64,000 bases of DNA from Frateuria_A sp051900535 (GTDB taxonomy: Bacteria; Pseudomonadota; Gammaproteobacteria; Xanthomonadales; Rhodanobacteraceae), in contig NZ_JBHZGI010000001.1 of the NCBI RefSeq assembly GCF_051900535.1, positions 620,001 to 684,000 of the forward strand, written 5' to 3'. Below, piece by piece: positions 35,908-47,323 of this stretch. Each line of letters begins with the position of its first letter. Within the stretch, counting starts at the first letter, position 1. The notes beneath the pieces were generated by a model, which saw only the letters and a program-made list of their open reading frames with translations, was not told where the DNA came from and did not search any database. Made by a program: the position numbers and the translations under genes.

Positions 35908-36627
35908 ATGAGCAGCAAAGACCACATCATCAAGAGCTACGACAGCGAGCTGGCGCGCCTGACCGGCGAGATCGTGCGCATGGGCGAACTGGCCGCCGCG
36001 CAGCTGGAGGCGGCGATCGACGTCGTCGAACGCCGCGACGACCGTGCGGCCCAGCGCGTGGTCGCCAACGACGATGCCATCGACGCGCTGGAGCAGGAGA
36101 TCAGCCACGACGTGGTGCGCCTGCTCGCCCTGCGCGCCCCGATGGCCGGCGATCTGCGCAATGTGTTCGCGGCGCTGCGCATCGCCTCCGACATCGAACG
36201 CATCGGCGACTACGCCGCCAACGTGGCCAAGCGTTCGATCCCGCTCTCGATGGTGGCGCCGGTGACGCCCACCAGCGGCCTGGGGCTGCTCGCCAAGCTG
36301 GCCGCCGCCGAGGTACGCGACGTGCTGACCGCCTACGCGCGGCAGGACGCCGAGCAGGGCTACCAGGTGTGGAAGCGCGATGCGGGGCTGGACGAGGCAT
36401 ACACCGGCTACTTCCGCCAGTTGCTGACTTACATGATGGAAGATCCGCGCAACATCACGCCCTGCACGCACCTGCTGTTCATGGCCAAGAACATCGAGCG
36501 CATCGGCGACCACGCGACCAACATCGCCGAGAACCTGTGGTACCAGGTGTACGGCGAGCCGCTGGACAAGCAGAGGGACAAGCGCGACCTGACGTCGAAT
36601 CCGGAGATGCCGAAGCTGGGAGGTTGA
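35908..36627 (+). CDS. phoU: Phosphate signalling protein PhoU
   Basis: A 239-residue helical-bundle protein that relays Pst status to PhoR and restrains phosphate uptake. Two PhoU repeats carry the metal-binding motifs ERIGDYAANVAKRS and ERIGDHATNIAENLWY. ATG 35908 gives MSSKDHIIKSYD, the usual N-terminus. It is last in the operon. phoB and phoR are not in the window. Confidence 0.96.
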   Translation: MSSKDHIIKSYDSELARLTGEIVRMGELAAAQLEAAIDVVERRDDRAAQRVVANDDAIDALEQEISHDVVRLLALRAPMAGDLRNVFAALRIASDIERIGDYAANVAKRSIPLSMVAPVTPTSGLGLLAKLAAAEVRDVLTAYARQDAEQGYQVWKRDAGLDEAYTGYFRQLLTYMMEDPRNITPCTHLLFMAKNIERIGDHATNIAENLWYQVYGEPLDKQRDKRDLTSNPEMPKLGG

Positions 36628-36654
36628 GGCAACGGCACCCTCCTTTTGGGACCC

Positions 36655-36682
36655 GTCCCTCCCTCGTTCGCGAGGGAGGGAC
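36655..36682 (+). repeat. Perfect 12-bp hairpin with TTCG loop after phoU
   Basis: GTCCCTCCCTCG, TTCG, CGAGGGAGGGAC. It lacks a T-tract, so it may be a Rho-type end, an RNA-stabilising stem or a repeat copy. Confidence 0.55.
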
Positions 36683-36714
36683 CGACAGGGGGCCTGGGAC
36701 AATCTTGCCGCTGA

Positions 36715-36996
36715 CTAGAGGTCCGGCCCCGCCAATTTCTCCGCCCGCCGTTGTCGCGCGCTCCGCACGATGCCGAAGATGCCGATGGCCATCCACGCGA
36801 TTTCCAGCGCAAACGCCGACACGTTGAAGCTGCCGAACAGCAACGACAGCGTCACTCCCAACGCGCCGAAGACGTTCATCAACTGATAGGTAAGCCCGTT
36901 GCCGTGCAGCTTGTGGGCCTGCAGGAGGAGGAACGCCAGCAGCACCAGCAGCACCCCGGCGAAGCCCGCCCAGTCGTACCAGAACAGCGTGCTCAT
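36715..36996 (-). CDS. Small membrane protein, CBU_0592-like
   Basis: A 93-residue protein with three hydrophobic segments (WAGFAGVLLVLLAFLLLQ; YQLMNVFGALGVTLSLLF; ALEIAWMAIGIFGIV) and an Arg-rich tail. It resembles the CBU_0592 family; the function is unknown. The ATG at 36996 overlaps the rlmB stop by 4 bp, which fixes the start and places it last in rnr-rlmB. Confidence 0.78.
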   Translation of the reverse strand: MSTLFWYDWAGFAGVLLVLLAFLLLQAHKLHGNGLTYQLMNVFGALGVTLSLLFGSFNVSAFALEIAWMAIGIFGIVRSARQRRAEKLAGPDL

Positions 36997-37745
36997 CGCT
37001 TCGCTCCGCGCTGGCGCAACGCCTCGAACAGCACCACCCCGGTGGCGACCGACACGTTGAGGCTCTCCATCACGCCCGGCATGGGGATCTTCGCCACGAA
37101 ATCGCACAGCTCGCGGGTGAGCCGGCGCATGCCTTCGCCCTCGCTTCCCAGCACCAGCGCCACGGGCCCGCGGAAGTCGACCTCATACACGGACGTCTCC
37201 GTGTCGCCGGCCAGCCCGGTGATCCAGACGCCGGCATCCTTGAGCTCGCGCAGGGTGCGGGCCAGGTTGGTGACCGCCACCAGCGGCACGCGGTCCGCGC
37301 CGCCGGCCGAAGCACGGCGCACCACGGGCGTCAGGCCGACCGCACGATCCTTCGGCACGATCACCGCGGTCACCTTGGCCGCCGCCGCCGAACGCAGGCA
37401 GGCGCCCAGGTTGTGCGGGTCCGTGATGCCGTCGAGCACCAGCACCAGCGTTTCCATGCCGTCGCGCTCGATCAGTGCGGCCAGGTCGTCCTCGTGGGTC
37501 ATCGGGGGCGGTTCGTAAAGCGCGACGATGCCCTGGTGGCGTGCCTCCCCGGCCAGCTTGTCCAGCTGCTCGCGCGGACGGTGGTGCACCGGGATGTGGT
37601 GGCTGCGCGCCTGGTCGATCAATTCCTTGATGCGCGCATTGCGCTGCGCAGTGGCGATATCGACCAGCAGTTCGCGTACGCGCGAGGCGTCGTTGGCCAG
37701 CGCGCCCTCGACCGGGTTGATACCGACGATCCAACTCTCGCTCAT
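36993..37745 (-). CDS. rlmB: 23S rRNA (guanosine-2251-2'-O)-methyltransferase RlmB
   Basis: A 250-residue SPOUT methyltransferase acting on G2251 in the peptidyl-transferase P loop. An N-terminal substrate-binding domain covers about 1-75, then the SPOUT core with motifs DPHNLGACLRSA, LGSEGEGM and IPMPGVMESLNVSVATGV forming the knot and SAM site. It overlaps rnr by 4 bp, the same rnr-rlmB order as E. coli. Confidence 0.95.
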   Translation of the reverse strand: MSESWIVGINPVEGALANDASRVRELLVDIATAQRNARIKELIDQARSHHIPVHHRPREQLDKLAGEARHQGIVALYEPPPMTHEDDLAALIERDGMETLVLVLDGITDPHNLGACLRSAAAAKVTAVIVPKDRAVGLTPVVRRASAGGADRVPLVAVTNLARTLRELKDAGVWITGLAGDTETSVYEVDFRGPVALVLGSEGEGMRRLTRELCDFVAKIPMPGVMESLNVSVATGVVLFEALRQRGAKR

Positions 37746-40573
37746 GCCTTGCCCTTCGGTTTGCCCCGGCGATCCGATCGTTTGGCGGCCGCGGAAGCAG
37801 CCTCCAACGCCTTGCGTTTGCCCCCGCTCTTGGCCGCCGCAGCAGGATTGCCCTGTGCTCGGTTGCCCTTGGCGCTCCCGGCTTGGCCGATCGCGGCCTG
37901 GCCACCCCTGCGCTGCCGCTTGGACTCAGGCGGGAGCGCCGAGCGGCCCAACGCCTCGGATGCAAGCTTGGTCGCCTTGCTGCGTGGTTTCGGCACGCCG
38001 GCCTCGGACGGAAGCGCCTGCCGCCCCATGGCTTCGGACGCCACCTTGGCCGCTTTGCCGCGCGGCGCGCGATTATCGCTCATCACTGGCGCCGGTGGCG
38101 CTGCCTCGACCGGTGCCGGCACACCGCGTCCGAACGCCCGACCGACGGCCCTGGCGGCACGGCCGAACATGCCGGGCGGCTTGGCGGCCGGCGCCCCGGC
38201 CGGCTTGGGCAGCGAGTAACGCTCACCGCTGGCGCTGTAGTCGTAGGCCTTGCGGGATGGGGTGGGCGGCTTGGCCTGCTCGCGCCGCGGCGCCAACCGG
38301 AAGTCGATCTTGCGATCCTCGATGCTCGCACGCAGCACCTGCACCCGCACGTGGTCGCCCAGGCGGAACTGCTCGCCGGTGCGCTCTCCCTTGAGGAGTT
38401 TCCGGATCGGGTCGAAGTGGTAGTAGTCGTTGGCCAGCTGGCTGATGTGCACCAGACCCGACACGCGCGATTCCTCCAGCTCCACGAACAGCCCGAAGGA
38501 AGTGACACCGGTGATCACGCCGTCGAACTCGCTGCCGATGTGCTTGGACAGCCAGGCGGTCTTGAAGCGCTCGTCGACGTCGCGCTCGGCCTCTTCGGCA
38601 CGGCGTTCGCGTTGCGAACAATGCACCGCCATCGAAGCCATGTCGCTGGGGGAATAGACGTAGTCGCTCGGCTTGCCCCCGGTCAGCGCGTAGCGGATCG
38701 CGCGGTGTACCAGCAGGTCGGGGTAGCGGCGGATCGGCGAAGTGAAGTGCGCATAGGCATCCAGCGAGAGGCCGAAATGGCCGCGGTTCTCCGGCTGGTA
38801 GGCCGCCAGGCTCTGCGAGCGCAACAGCACCGACTGGATCAGCTCGCTCTCGGGGCGGTCTCGCACCATCCGCAGGACGTCCGCGAAGTCGCCGGGAGTG
38901 ACTTCCTCCACCGGCGGCATGCGCAGCTTGAACTCGCGAAGGAACTGCTGCAGGTCCTCGTACTTCTCGGCCGGCGGCGGCTCGTGCGCGCGGAACAGCG
39001 CGGGAATCTTCTTCTTCGTCAGGAACGTGGCCGCCTGCACGTTGGCGGCGATCATGCATTCCTCGATCAGCTTGTGCGCGTCGTTGCGTTCGGTCGCGCC
39101 CATCGCCTCGACTTCGCCGCGCTGGTCGAGCCGGAACTTGACCTCCGGCGTCTCGAAGTCGATCGCGCCGCGGCGCTTGCGCTGGGCGGCCATCGCCTTG
39201 TACAGCGTGTGCAGGTGTTCCAGTTGCGGCAGCACGTCGGAAACCTGCTCGCGCGCCTCCGGATCGAGCAGCCCGACCGCCTGCCACACGATGTCGTAGG
39301 TCAGGCGCGCGTGCGAGCGCATCACCGCGTCGTAGAACTTCGACTTCACGACCTCGCCATCGTCGGTGATCTGCATGTCGCAGACCATGCACAACCGTTC
39401 GACCTTGGGATTGAGCGAGCAGATGCCGTTGGACAGCGTCTCCGGCAGCATCGGCACCACGAAGCCCGGGAAGTAGGTCGACGTGCTGCGCTCGTAGGCC
39501 TCGCGGTCCAGCGCATTGCCGACCTTGACGTAATGCGACACGTCGGCGATCGCCACGATCAACCGCCAGCCGCCACCGCGGCGGGGCTCGGCGTAGACCG
39601 CATCGTCGAAGTCGCGCGCGTCGGCGCCGTCGATGGTCACCAGCGGCAGCTTGCGAAGGTCGGCACGGCCCTGGCGCTCCGCGGCCGTCACCTCGGGCTC
39701 GATATGCGCGGCGTCGCGCAGCACTTCAGTGGGCCATTCGTGCGGCAGGTCGTAGCTGGCAATGGCCATCTCGACCAGCAGCGAGGGCTGCAGCCGTTCG
39801 CCCAGCACCGACACGATGCGGCCGAGCGGGCCACGATGCGGCGTCGGCGGATCGGTGATCTCGGCGACCACGATCTGTCCGGCGTGTGCGCCCTGCTCCT
39901 GCCCCGGCGGGATCATCACGTCCTGATGCAGGCGCCGGTCGTCCGGCGAGACCAGGGTCACCCCGTTCTCGACCACGACGCGTCCGACCAGCCGTGGCGA
40001 ACGCCGCTGCAGTACCTCGGCGATCGCGCCCTGGCGCCGCCCGCGCCGGTCGATGCCGACCACGCTGGCGAGCACGCGGTCACCGTGCAGCACCATGCGC
40101 ATCTGCTGCGGCGAAAGGTAAAGATCGTCACCGCCCTCGTCCGGGCGCAGGAAGCCGTAGCCTTCGGCGTTGGCCAGCACCACGCCGGGGATCAGGTCCA
40201 GTTTGCGCACCGGGGCGTAGTCGCCGCGGCGGCCCTGCAGCAATTGGCCGTCGCGCACCATCGCGCCGAGCCGCTTGCGCAGAGCGCTGATGTCGCTCTC
40301 GTCGTGGAGCTCAAGCGCCTCGGCGATGCGAGCTTCGCTCAGCATCTCGCCACGGTCGTCCAGCAGCGCCAGGATCGCCTCGCGGCTGGGGATCGGCCGC
40401 TCGTAGCGCTGCGCCTCGCGGTCGGCGAACGGATCGCGTCCGCCCTTGGCGTGCGGGGGCGCGCCGGCCGGCGGCGTGCGCCGCGAACCGCTTCGTGCGC
40501 CGGGCTTCGGAGTGCGCGGGCCAGCGCCCGTATCGCCGCCCTTGCCGGTGCGGGATGTCTTCTTTCTGGTCAC
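37742..40573 (-). CDS. rnr: Ribonuclease R
   Basis: A 943-residue 3'-5' exoribonuclease able to unwind structured RNA. It has an N-terminal winged-helix region (about 55-120), cold-shock domains, the RNB catalytic domain (DARDFDDA acidic cluster) and a C-terminal S1 domain. A basic, low-complexity tail of roughly 190 residues follows, with two copies of a K-x-ASEA(M/L)GR-x-ALP unit. I chose GTG 40573 with an AAGGA site; an ATG 11 codons upstream has a poor site. It is first in rnr-rlmB-small membrane protein. Confidence 0.95.
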   Translation of the reverse strand: MTRKKTSRTGKGGDTGAGPRTPKPGARSGSRRTPPAGAPPHAKGGRDPFADREAQRYERPIPSREAILALLDDRGEMLSEARIAEALELHDESDISALRKRLGAMVRDGQLLQGRRGDYAPVRKLDLIPGVVLANAEGYGFLRPDEGGDDLYLSPQQMRMVLHGDRVLASVVGIDRRGRRQGAIAEVLQRRSPRLVGRVVVENGVTLVSPDDRRLHQDVMIPPGQEQGAHAGQIVVAEITDPPTPHRGPLGRIVSVLGERLQPSLLVEMAIASYDLPHEWPTEVLRDAAHIEPEVTAAERQGRADLRKLPLVTIDGADARDFDDAVYAEPRRGGGWRLIVAIADVSHYVKVGNALDREAYERSTSTYFPGFVVPMLPETLSNGICSLNPKVERLCMVCDMQITDDGEVVKSKFYDAVMRSHARLTYDIVWQAVGLLDPEAREQVSDVLPQLEHLHTLYKAMAAQRKRRGAIDFETPEVKFRLDQRGEVEAMGATERNDAHKLIEECMIAANVQAATFLTKKKIPALFRAHEPPPAEKYEDLQQFLREFKLRMPPVEEVTPGDFADVLRMVRDRPESELIQSVLLRSQSLAAYQPENRGHFGLSLDAYAHFTSPIRRYPDLLVHRAIRYALTGGKPSDYVYSPSDMASMAVHCSQRERRAEEAERDVDERFKTAWLSKHIGSEFDGVITGVTSFGLFVELEESRVSGLVHISQLANDYYHFDPIRKLLKGERTGEQFRLGDHVRVQVLRASIEDRKIDFRLAPRREQAKPPTPSRKAYDYSASGERYSLPKPAGAPAAKPPGMFGRAARAVGRAFGRGVPAPVEAAPPAPVMSDNRAPRGKAAKVASEAMGRQALPSEAGVPKPRSKATKLASEALGRSALPPESKRQRRGGQAAIGQAGSAKGNRAQGNPAAAAKSGGKRKALEAASAAAKRSDRRGKPKGKA

Positions 40574-40642
40574 GAAATGTCCTTGTGGTGGAGCGCCGCG
40601 CAGCATGCCGCACGGTGCAATGAATTTCCTATCAACGAAGTG

Positions 40643-40671
40643 TTGACAAGCTGGGGGGAGGTGCCTACTCT
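40643..40671 (+). promoter_or_regulatory. Promoter of tRNA-Leu
   Basis: Perfect -35 TTGACA (40643-40648), a 17-bp spacer and -10 TACTCT (40666-40671), ending 38 bp before the tRNA. Confidence 0.8.
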
Positions 40672-40709
40672 ACGCGGCTCGCGCAGCCCGAACGGCTTGC
40701 GCGACACCT

Positions 40710-40794
<85 letters not shown>

Positions 40795-40804
40795 ATTGTA
40801 GATG

Positions 40805-40829
40805 AAGCCCGCCGCAAGGCGGGCTTTTT
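40805..40829 (+). terminator. Intrinsic terminator of tRNA-Leu
   Basis: AAGCCCGCC, GCAA loop, GGCGGGCTT, then TTT. It starts 10 bp after the tRNA. Confidence 0.88.
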
Positions 40830-40892
40830 CGTTTCCGGCGTTCGCTCGCAAGCTTCGGGCTTCTACGCCCTCTCCCCGCAGGGAAAGTAGGC

Positions 40893-41312
40893 TCAGTCCG
40901 AGGTGGCTGGCGGGCCTTTCAGTTCCACCATGTTCCCCTGCGGGTCGTAGCAGTAGATCGACGGCCCCTCGCCCTGCGCGCCATAACGCGAGCCGATATC
41001 ACCCACGCGCACGCCGTGCGCCTTCAGATGCGCCACGATGGCCGCCTCGTCGTAGTTCTCCACGCTCAGGCACAGGTGGTCCACGTTGTGCCCCTCCCTG
41101 CCCGGCCCGGCACCGCCCAGGCGGCCGAGCTTGCCGTCCACCGGCACCAGGTCGATCAGCGAATCGCCGGCGCGCAATTGCACCAGCCCGATGGCCTCCT
41201 GGCGCCGCTCCTCCGTACAGCCGAGCACGCCGCAATAGAACGCCTGCATCGCGGCCAGGTCGTAAACGCGCAGCACTAGGTGGTCTATTTGCCGGAGTCG
41301 GAAGGGAGGCAT
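40893..41312 (-). CDS. VOC-family (glyoxalase-fold) protein
   Basis: A 139-residue vicinal-oxygen-chelate protein. It starts with RQIDHLVLRVYDLAAMQAFY and has the second repeat HNVDHLCLSVENYDE, ending with DPQGNMVELKGP. Metal ligands His (HLVL), His (HLCL) and Glu (VELKGP) are plausible. The substrate is unknown. ATG 41312 has an AGGAG site. It is divergent from the gcvP riboswitch unit. Confidence 0.85.
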   Translation of the reverse strand: MPPFRLRQIDHLVLRVYDLAAMQAFYCGVLGCTEERRQEAIGLVQLRAGDSLIDLVPVDGKLGRLGGAGPGREGHNVDHLCLSVENYDEAAIVAHLKAHGVRVGDIGSRYGAQGEGPSIYCYDPQGNMVELKGPPATSD

Positions 41313-41418
41313 GGAGGCTCCTGCCAGGTGGGGAAATTCGATGGTACAGGCACCGGCCGGACACACGTCCGTGCGTGTCCGTCGTTAAGCCCGATTCCAC
41401 GCGCGTGGATGGCCTGCC

Positions 41419-41424
41419 TGTATA
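41419..41424 (+). promoter_or_regulatory. -10 box of gcvP
   Basis: Perfect TATAAT, with transcription expected about 41431, just before the riboswitch P1 stem. The -35 region is weak. Confidence 0.6.
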
Positions 41425-41433
41425 ATCGACCCT

Positions 41434-41603
41434 TCGCACGCGGCGGGAGAAGCGGGGAACAGCCCGCTGCCGAAGACGCAACGCCCGTAATCGCTCAGGC
41501 CCGATACCGCCGCGTGCAAAAACTCTGGAGAGAGCGGTTCGATCCGCCGCCGAAGGGGCACGAAGCGTTCCGCTTCCAAACTCTCAGGCAAAAGGACAGA
41601 GGG
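41434..41603 (+). promoter_or_regulatory. Tandem glycine riboswitch upstream of gcvP
   Basis: Two glycine aptamers in series. Aptamer 1 (41434-41517) has an 11-bp P1 (GCACGCGGCGG with CCGCCGCGTGC) and the conserved core GCTGCCGAAGACGCAAC and GCTCAGGCCCG. Aptamer 2 (41523-41603) has GGAGAG, GCCGAAGGGGCACG and CTCTCAGGCAAAAGGAC, closing with CTCTG/CAGAG. Tandem glycine riboswitches turn on glycine-cleavage genes when glycine is plentiful. An 8-bp stem with GCA loop at 41610-41628 follows, 19 bp before the gcvP ATG, and may be the expression platform. Confidence 0.93.
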
Positions 41604-41647
41604 GCGCCCCGCGTGCGGCACGCACGCGTTGCCTTCGGACGCCCGTC

Positions 41648-44536
<2,889 letters not shown>

Positions 44537-44558
44537 CACCTCGGCAGGATCGCAAGCG

Positions 44559-44591
44559 AAAACGCCGCCGGTATCACCGGCGGCGTTTTTT
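44559..44591 (+). terminator. Intrinsic terminator of gcvP, bidirectional
   Basis: 12-bp stem AACGCCGCCGGT/ACCGGCGGCGTT (44561-44572 with 44576-44587), then TTTT on the plus strand. Its minus-strand end also has TTTT, so it can serve the convergent VOC gene. Confidence 0.9.
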
Positions 44592-44611
44592 CTCCCGACG
44601 GCGGCCTTCGC

Positions 44612-45013
44612 TCACGACTCCGGCGCGGGCATCCGGGCGTAGCTCACCGTCAGCATCTCCCAGGCATGCCCATCCGGCTCGCTCCAGTACACGTTGCGAC
44701 CGCCGCCCGGCTGGCTCCGCACCTGCATGTCGACCTCGCCCATCGGCGTGCTGCGGTAGGCGATGCCCTTGGCCTGCAACCGGGCGAAGATGGCATCGAA
44801 CTCGGCCTCGCTGACGCGGAAGCAGTAGTGCTGCATCGTGAACTCGCCGATCTGGCCCACGTCCAGGGTAAGCCCGTCGTTCACGTAGACCGGGGAGAAC
44901 GGGCCCGTCGGGGTGTCCTCCGACCAGGGTACGTCCAGCAGGCTGGCGAGCAGCCTGGCGGCAGCCTTCCGGTCGCGCGAGGGAACGATGACGTGGTCGA
45001 GCTGGATCGGCAT
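44612..45013 (-). CDS. VOC-family (glyoxalase-fold) protein
   Basis: A 133-residue VOC protein. It starts MPIQLDHVIVPSRDRKAAARLL and contains MQHYCFRVSEAEFDAIFARL and SEPDGHAWEMLTVSY, with ligand-type His and Glu. It differs from the VOC gene at 40893 in the core, so the two are not a recent duplication. Substrate unknown. ATG 45013 has an AGGAG site. Confidence 0.84.
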   Translation of the reverse strand: MPIQLDHVIVPSRDRKAAARLLASLLDVPWSEDTPTGPFSPVYVNDGLTLDVGQIGEFTMQHYCFRVSEAEFDAIFARLQAKGIAYRSTPMGEVDMQVRSQPGGGRNVYWSEPDGHAWEMLTVSYARMPAPES

Positions 45014-45127
45014 GGGCGAACTCCTGTCCTGTAAATCCGAGAGCGTCAATCACCAACTGACCTCGAGCGTATCCCGTACGGGATGGCTCGGCACGCGCAT
45101 ACCCCGGCCTTGGGGCCCCGCTAAAGG

Positions 45128-47206
45128 TCAGCTCGCTGCCATCACCGCGGGCAAACAGCGGCGTTCGAACTCGGAAGCCGGCATCGGCCTGGCCAGCAGG
45201 TAACCCTGTATCTGGTCACAACCCAGCGCGCGCAGTGCGGCGGCCTGTGCGGGCGTTTCGACGCCTTCGGCCACCACTTCCATGCCCAGGGTGTGCGCCA
45301 ATTCGATGATCGCGGCGATGATCGCCCGTGGCTCGTGTCCGCCCTGGTCCAGCGCCTGCACGAAGAATTGGTCGATCTTCAGCTGGCGCACCTGGAACTT
45401 CTGCAGGTACGCCAGGCTGGAATAGCCCGTGCCGAAGTCGTCGATGGCGAATTCGAAGCCGTGCGCGCGGAAGTCCTGGAGGATCGCGGTGGTGCGCTCG
45501 GCGTCGCGCATGGCCATGCTCTCGGTCACTTCGAACATGATCTGTGACGTGTCCAGCCCAGCCGCGCCGACGATGCCGGCCGCGGTCTCTACCAGCCCGG
45601 GCTGCTGGATCTGCATGGGCGAAAGGTTGATCGCGATGCGCACCGGCGCCAGGCCGCGGTCGTGCCAGTCGCGCAGTTGCCGGCACGCTTCGCGGATCAC
45701 CCATTCACCGAGCCGCGCGATCTGCCCGCTGCGTTCGGCCACGCCGATGAATTCCAGCGGCGGGACCGAACCGAGCTCGGGATGGCACCAGCGCAGCAGC
45801 GCCTCGGCGCCGACGAGGGCGCCGGTGTCGCCGTGGTGCTTGGGCTGGAAGTGCAGCGAGAGGCTGCCGTCATCGAGCGCGGTCTGCAGGCCGCGCTGGA
45901 TCGCCAGTATGCGCATCGCACGATCTCGCATGGAGCGGTCGTAGCAACGGTAGCCGTTGCGGCCGCCCTCCTTGGCTTCGTACATCGCCGCGTCGGCGTG
46001 CGCGACCAGTTCTTCCACGCTCTCGCCGTCGCGCGGGTAATAGGCCACCCCGATGCTCGGGGTGACCCGAAGCGGGGTGTCGCGCACGTCGAAGCTTTCC
46101 TGCATGAGCCCGATCAGTTGCTGTGCGATGCGCAGCGCCGAGTCGGGGCTGCGCATGTGTTCCAGCACCACCACGAATTCGTCGCCGCCCATGCGCGCCA
46201 GGCTGTTGATGTGCAGCACGCCGGACAGCCGCCCGGCCACGGCGCGCAACAGCTCGTCGCCGAAACCGTGGCCCAGCGTGTCGTTGATGGCCTTGAAGCC
46301 GTCCAGGTCGATGTACAGCACGGCCAGGTGGCCGTGCCCGCCGCGCGCGCGCGCCAGTGCGCGCTCCATGCGCTCGGCCAGGAGATGGCGGTTGGGCAGA
46401 CCGGTCAGTGCGTCATGCGTGGCCAGATGGTGCAGGCGGTTGTTGAGATGGTCCAGCGATCCGGAAAGTCGTTGTGCGCGCACATACAGCCTCGCGACGA
46501 TCTCGGACAGGGCCAGTGTCGCCCCGATCGCCAGCACCGCGACCATGCTGACCACGCTGCCTAGCCACACCGTCCCCGGGGACGCCACCAGCGACAGCAC
46601 CGGCCGGTCGCCGTAGGAAAGCCGCGTGGAGAGGTCCAGCAACACCACGATCAACACGCCCATCAGCATCGACAGGCATGCCCGGCGACCGTAAAGCCCG
46701 CGCATCGGACGCGGGCGGAACGCATGCATCAGGCGCAGGCCACACGCCACCCCGAAGGTGCACAGCAGCACCCAGTACAACCAGACCCGCGGCTGGTAGC
46801 TGATGCCACCGGCGACGTGCAGCGCTCCCTCGCTGAACATGTGGATGAGCGCCACGCCCACGCCAAGCGCAAGCGAACCGCCCAGCCAGCGCAGCCGGCC
46901 CATGACCTGGCAGTCGGCCACCCACAACAGGCCCAATCCCACGGCCAGCGCCGCGAACGCGGACGCCGTGCTCAATACCGGATCGAACGCGCCCACCGCC
47001 CGTGGCAGGCGCGCCAGCATGCCCACGAAATGTACCGACCACAGGCCGAGCCCCAGCATCCAGGCGCCCACGCCGTACCAGATCACGCGATGCGCGGCCG
47101 TGCGCGACGCGGCGATGCGTCCGGTGGCATCGGTCGCCTGATAGGCGACCAGGCCGCCGATGAGCAGGGAGAACAGCTCCAGACTGAGGCGATAGCTACC
47201 GACCAT
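45128..47206 (-). CDS. Membrane GGDEF/EAL cyclic-di-GMP protein with diverged MHYT-type sensor
   Basis: A 692-residue protein with about seven membrane helices (1-235), GGDEF domain (about 255-410) and EAL domain (about 430-690). GGDEF is intact (340-344), but the RxxD inhibitory site is HINS. The EAL domain keeps EAL (468-470), NLSPMQIQ, EVTES, DDFGTGYSS, LKID and EGVET, so phosphodiesterase activity is likely. The membrane region has the helix pattern of MHYT sensors, but the motifs read VHFV (58-61) and IHMF (121-124), and the third is missing. A single gene with no operon partner. Confidence 0.9.
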   Translation of the reverse strand: MVGSYRLSLELFSLLIGGLVAYQATDATGRIAASRTAAHRVIWYGVGAWMLGLGLWSVHFVGMLARLPRAVGAFDPVLSTASAFAALAVGLGLLWVADCQVMGRLRWLGGSLALGVGVALIHMFSEGALHVAGGISYQPRVWLYWVLLCTFGVACGLRLMHAFRPRPMRGLYGRRACLSMLMGVLIVVLLDLSTRLSYGDRPVLSLVASPGTVWLGSVVSMVAVLAIGATLALSEIVARLYVRAQRLSGSLDHLNNRLHHLATHDALTGLPNRHLLAERMERALARARGGHGHLAVLYIDLDGFKAINDTLGHGFGDELLRAVAGRLSGVLHINSLARMGGDEFVVVLEHMRSPDSALRIAQQLIGLMQESFDVRDTPLRVTPSIGVAYYPRDGESVEELVAHADAAMYEAKEGGRNGYRCYDRSMRDRAMRILAIQRGLQTALDDGSLSLHFQPKHHGDTGALVGAEALLRWCHPELGSVPPLEFIGVAERSGQIARLGEWVIREACRQLRDWHDRGLAPVRIAINLSPMQIQQPGLVETAAGIVGAAGLDTSQIMFEVTESMAMRDAERTTAILQDFRAHGFEFAIDDFGTGYSSLAYLQKFQVRQLKIDQFFVQALDQGGHEPRAIIAAIIELAHTLGMEVVAEGVETPAQAAALRALGCDQIQGYLLARPMPASEFERRCLPAVMAAS

Positions 47207-47323
47207 GGCGTACTCGAAGCCGACCAGCCGGCAATCTCCGGTACTAGCGGCCGCGTGGCGTATTTCTTTAGTACCAACCAGCGGGTGCGAACGCGCATTC
47301 CGCTTCCGCGCGCCTGCACTTGC

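Noticed and set aside
41610..41628. Hairpin before gcvP as an intrinsic terminator
   Set aside because: The stem is strong, but only two T follow it, so a transcription terminator is not supported; a role in translation or as an alternative pairing is kept as a hypothesis.
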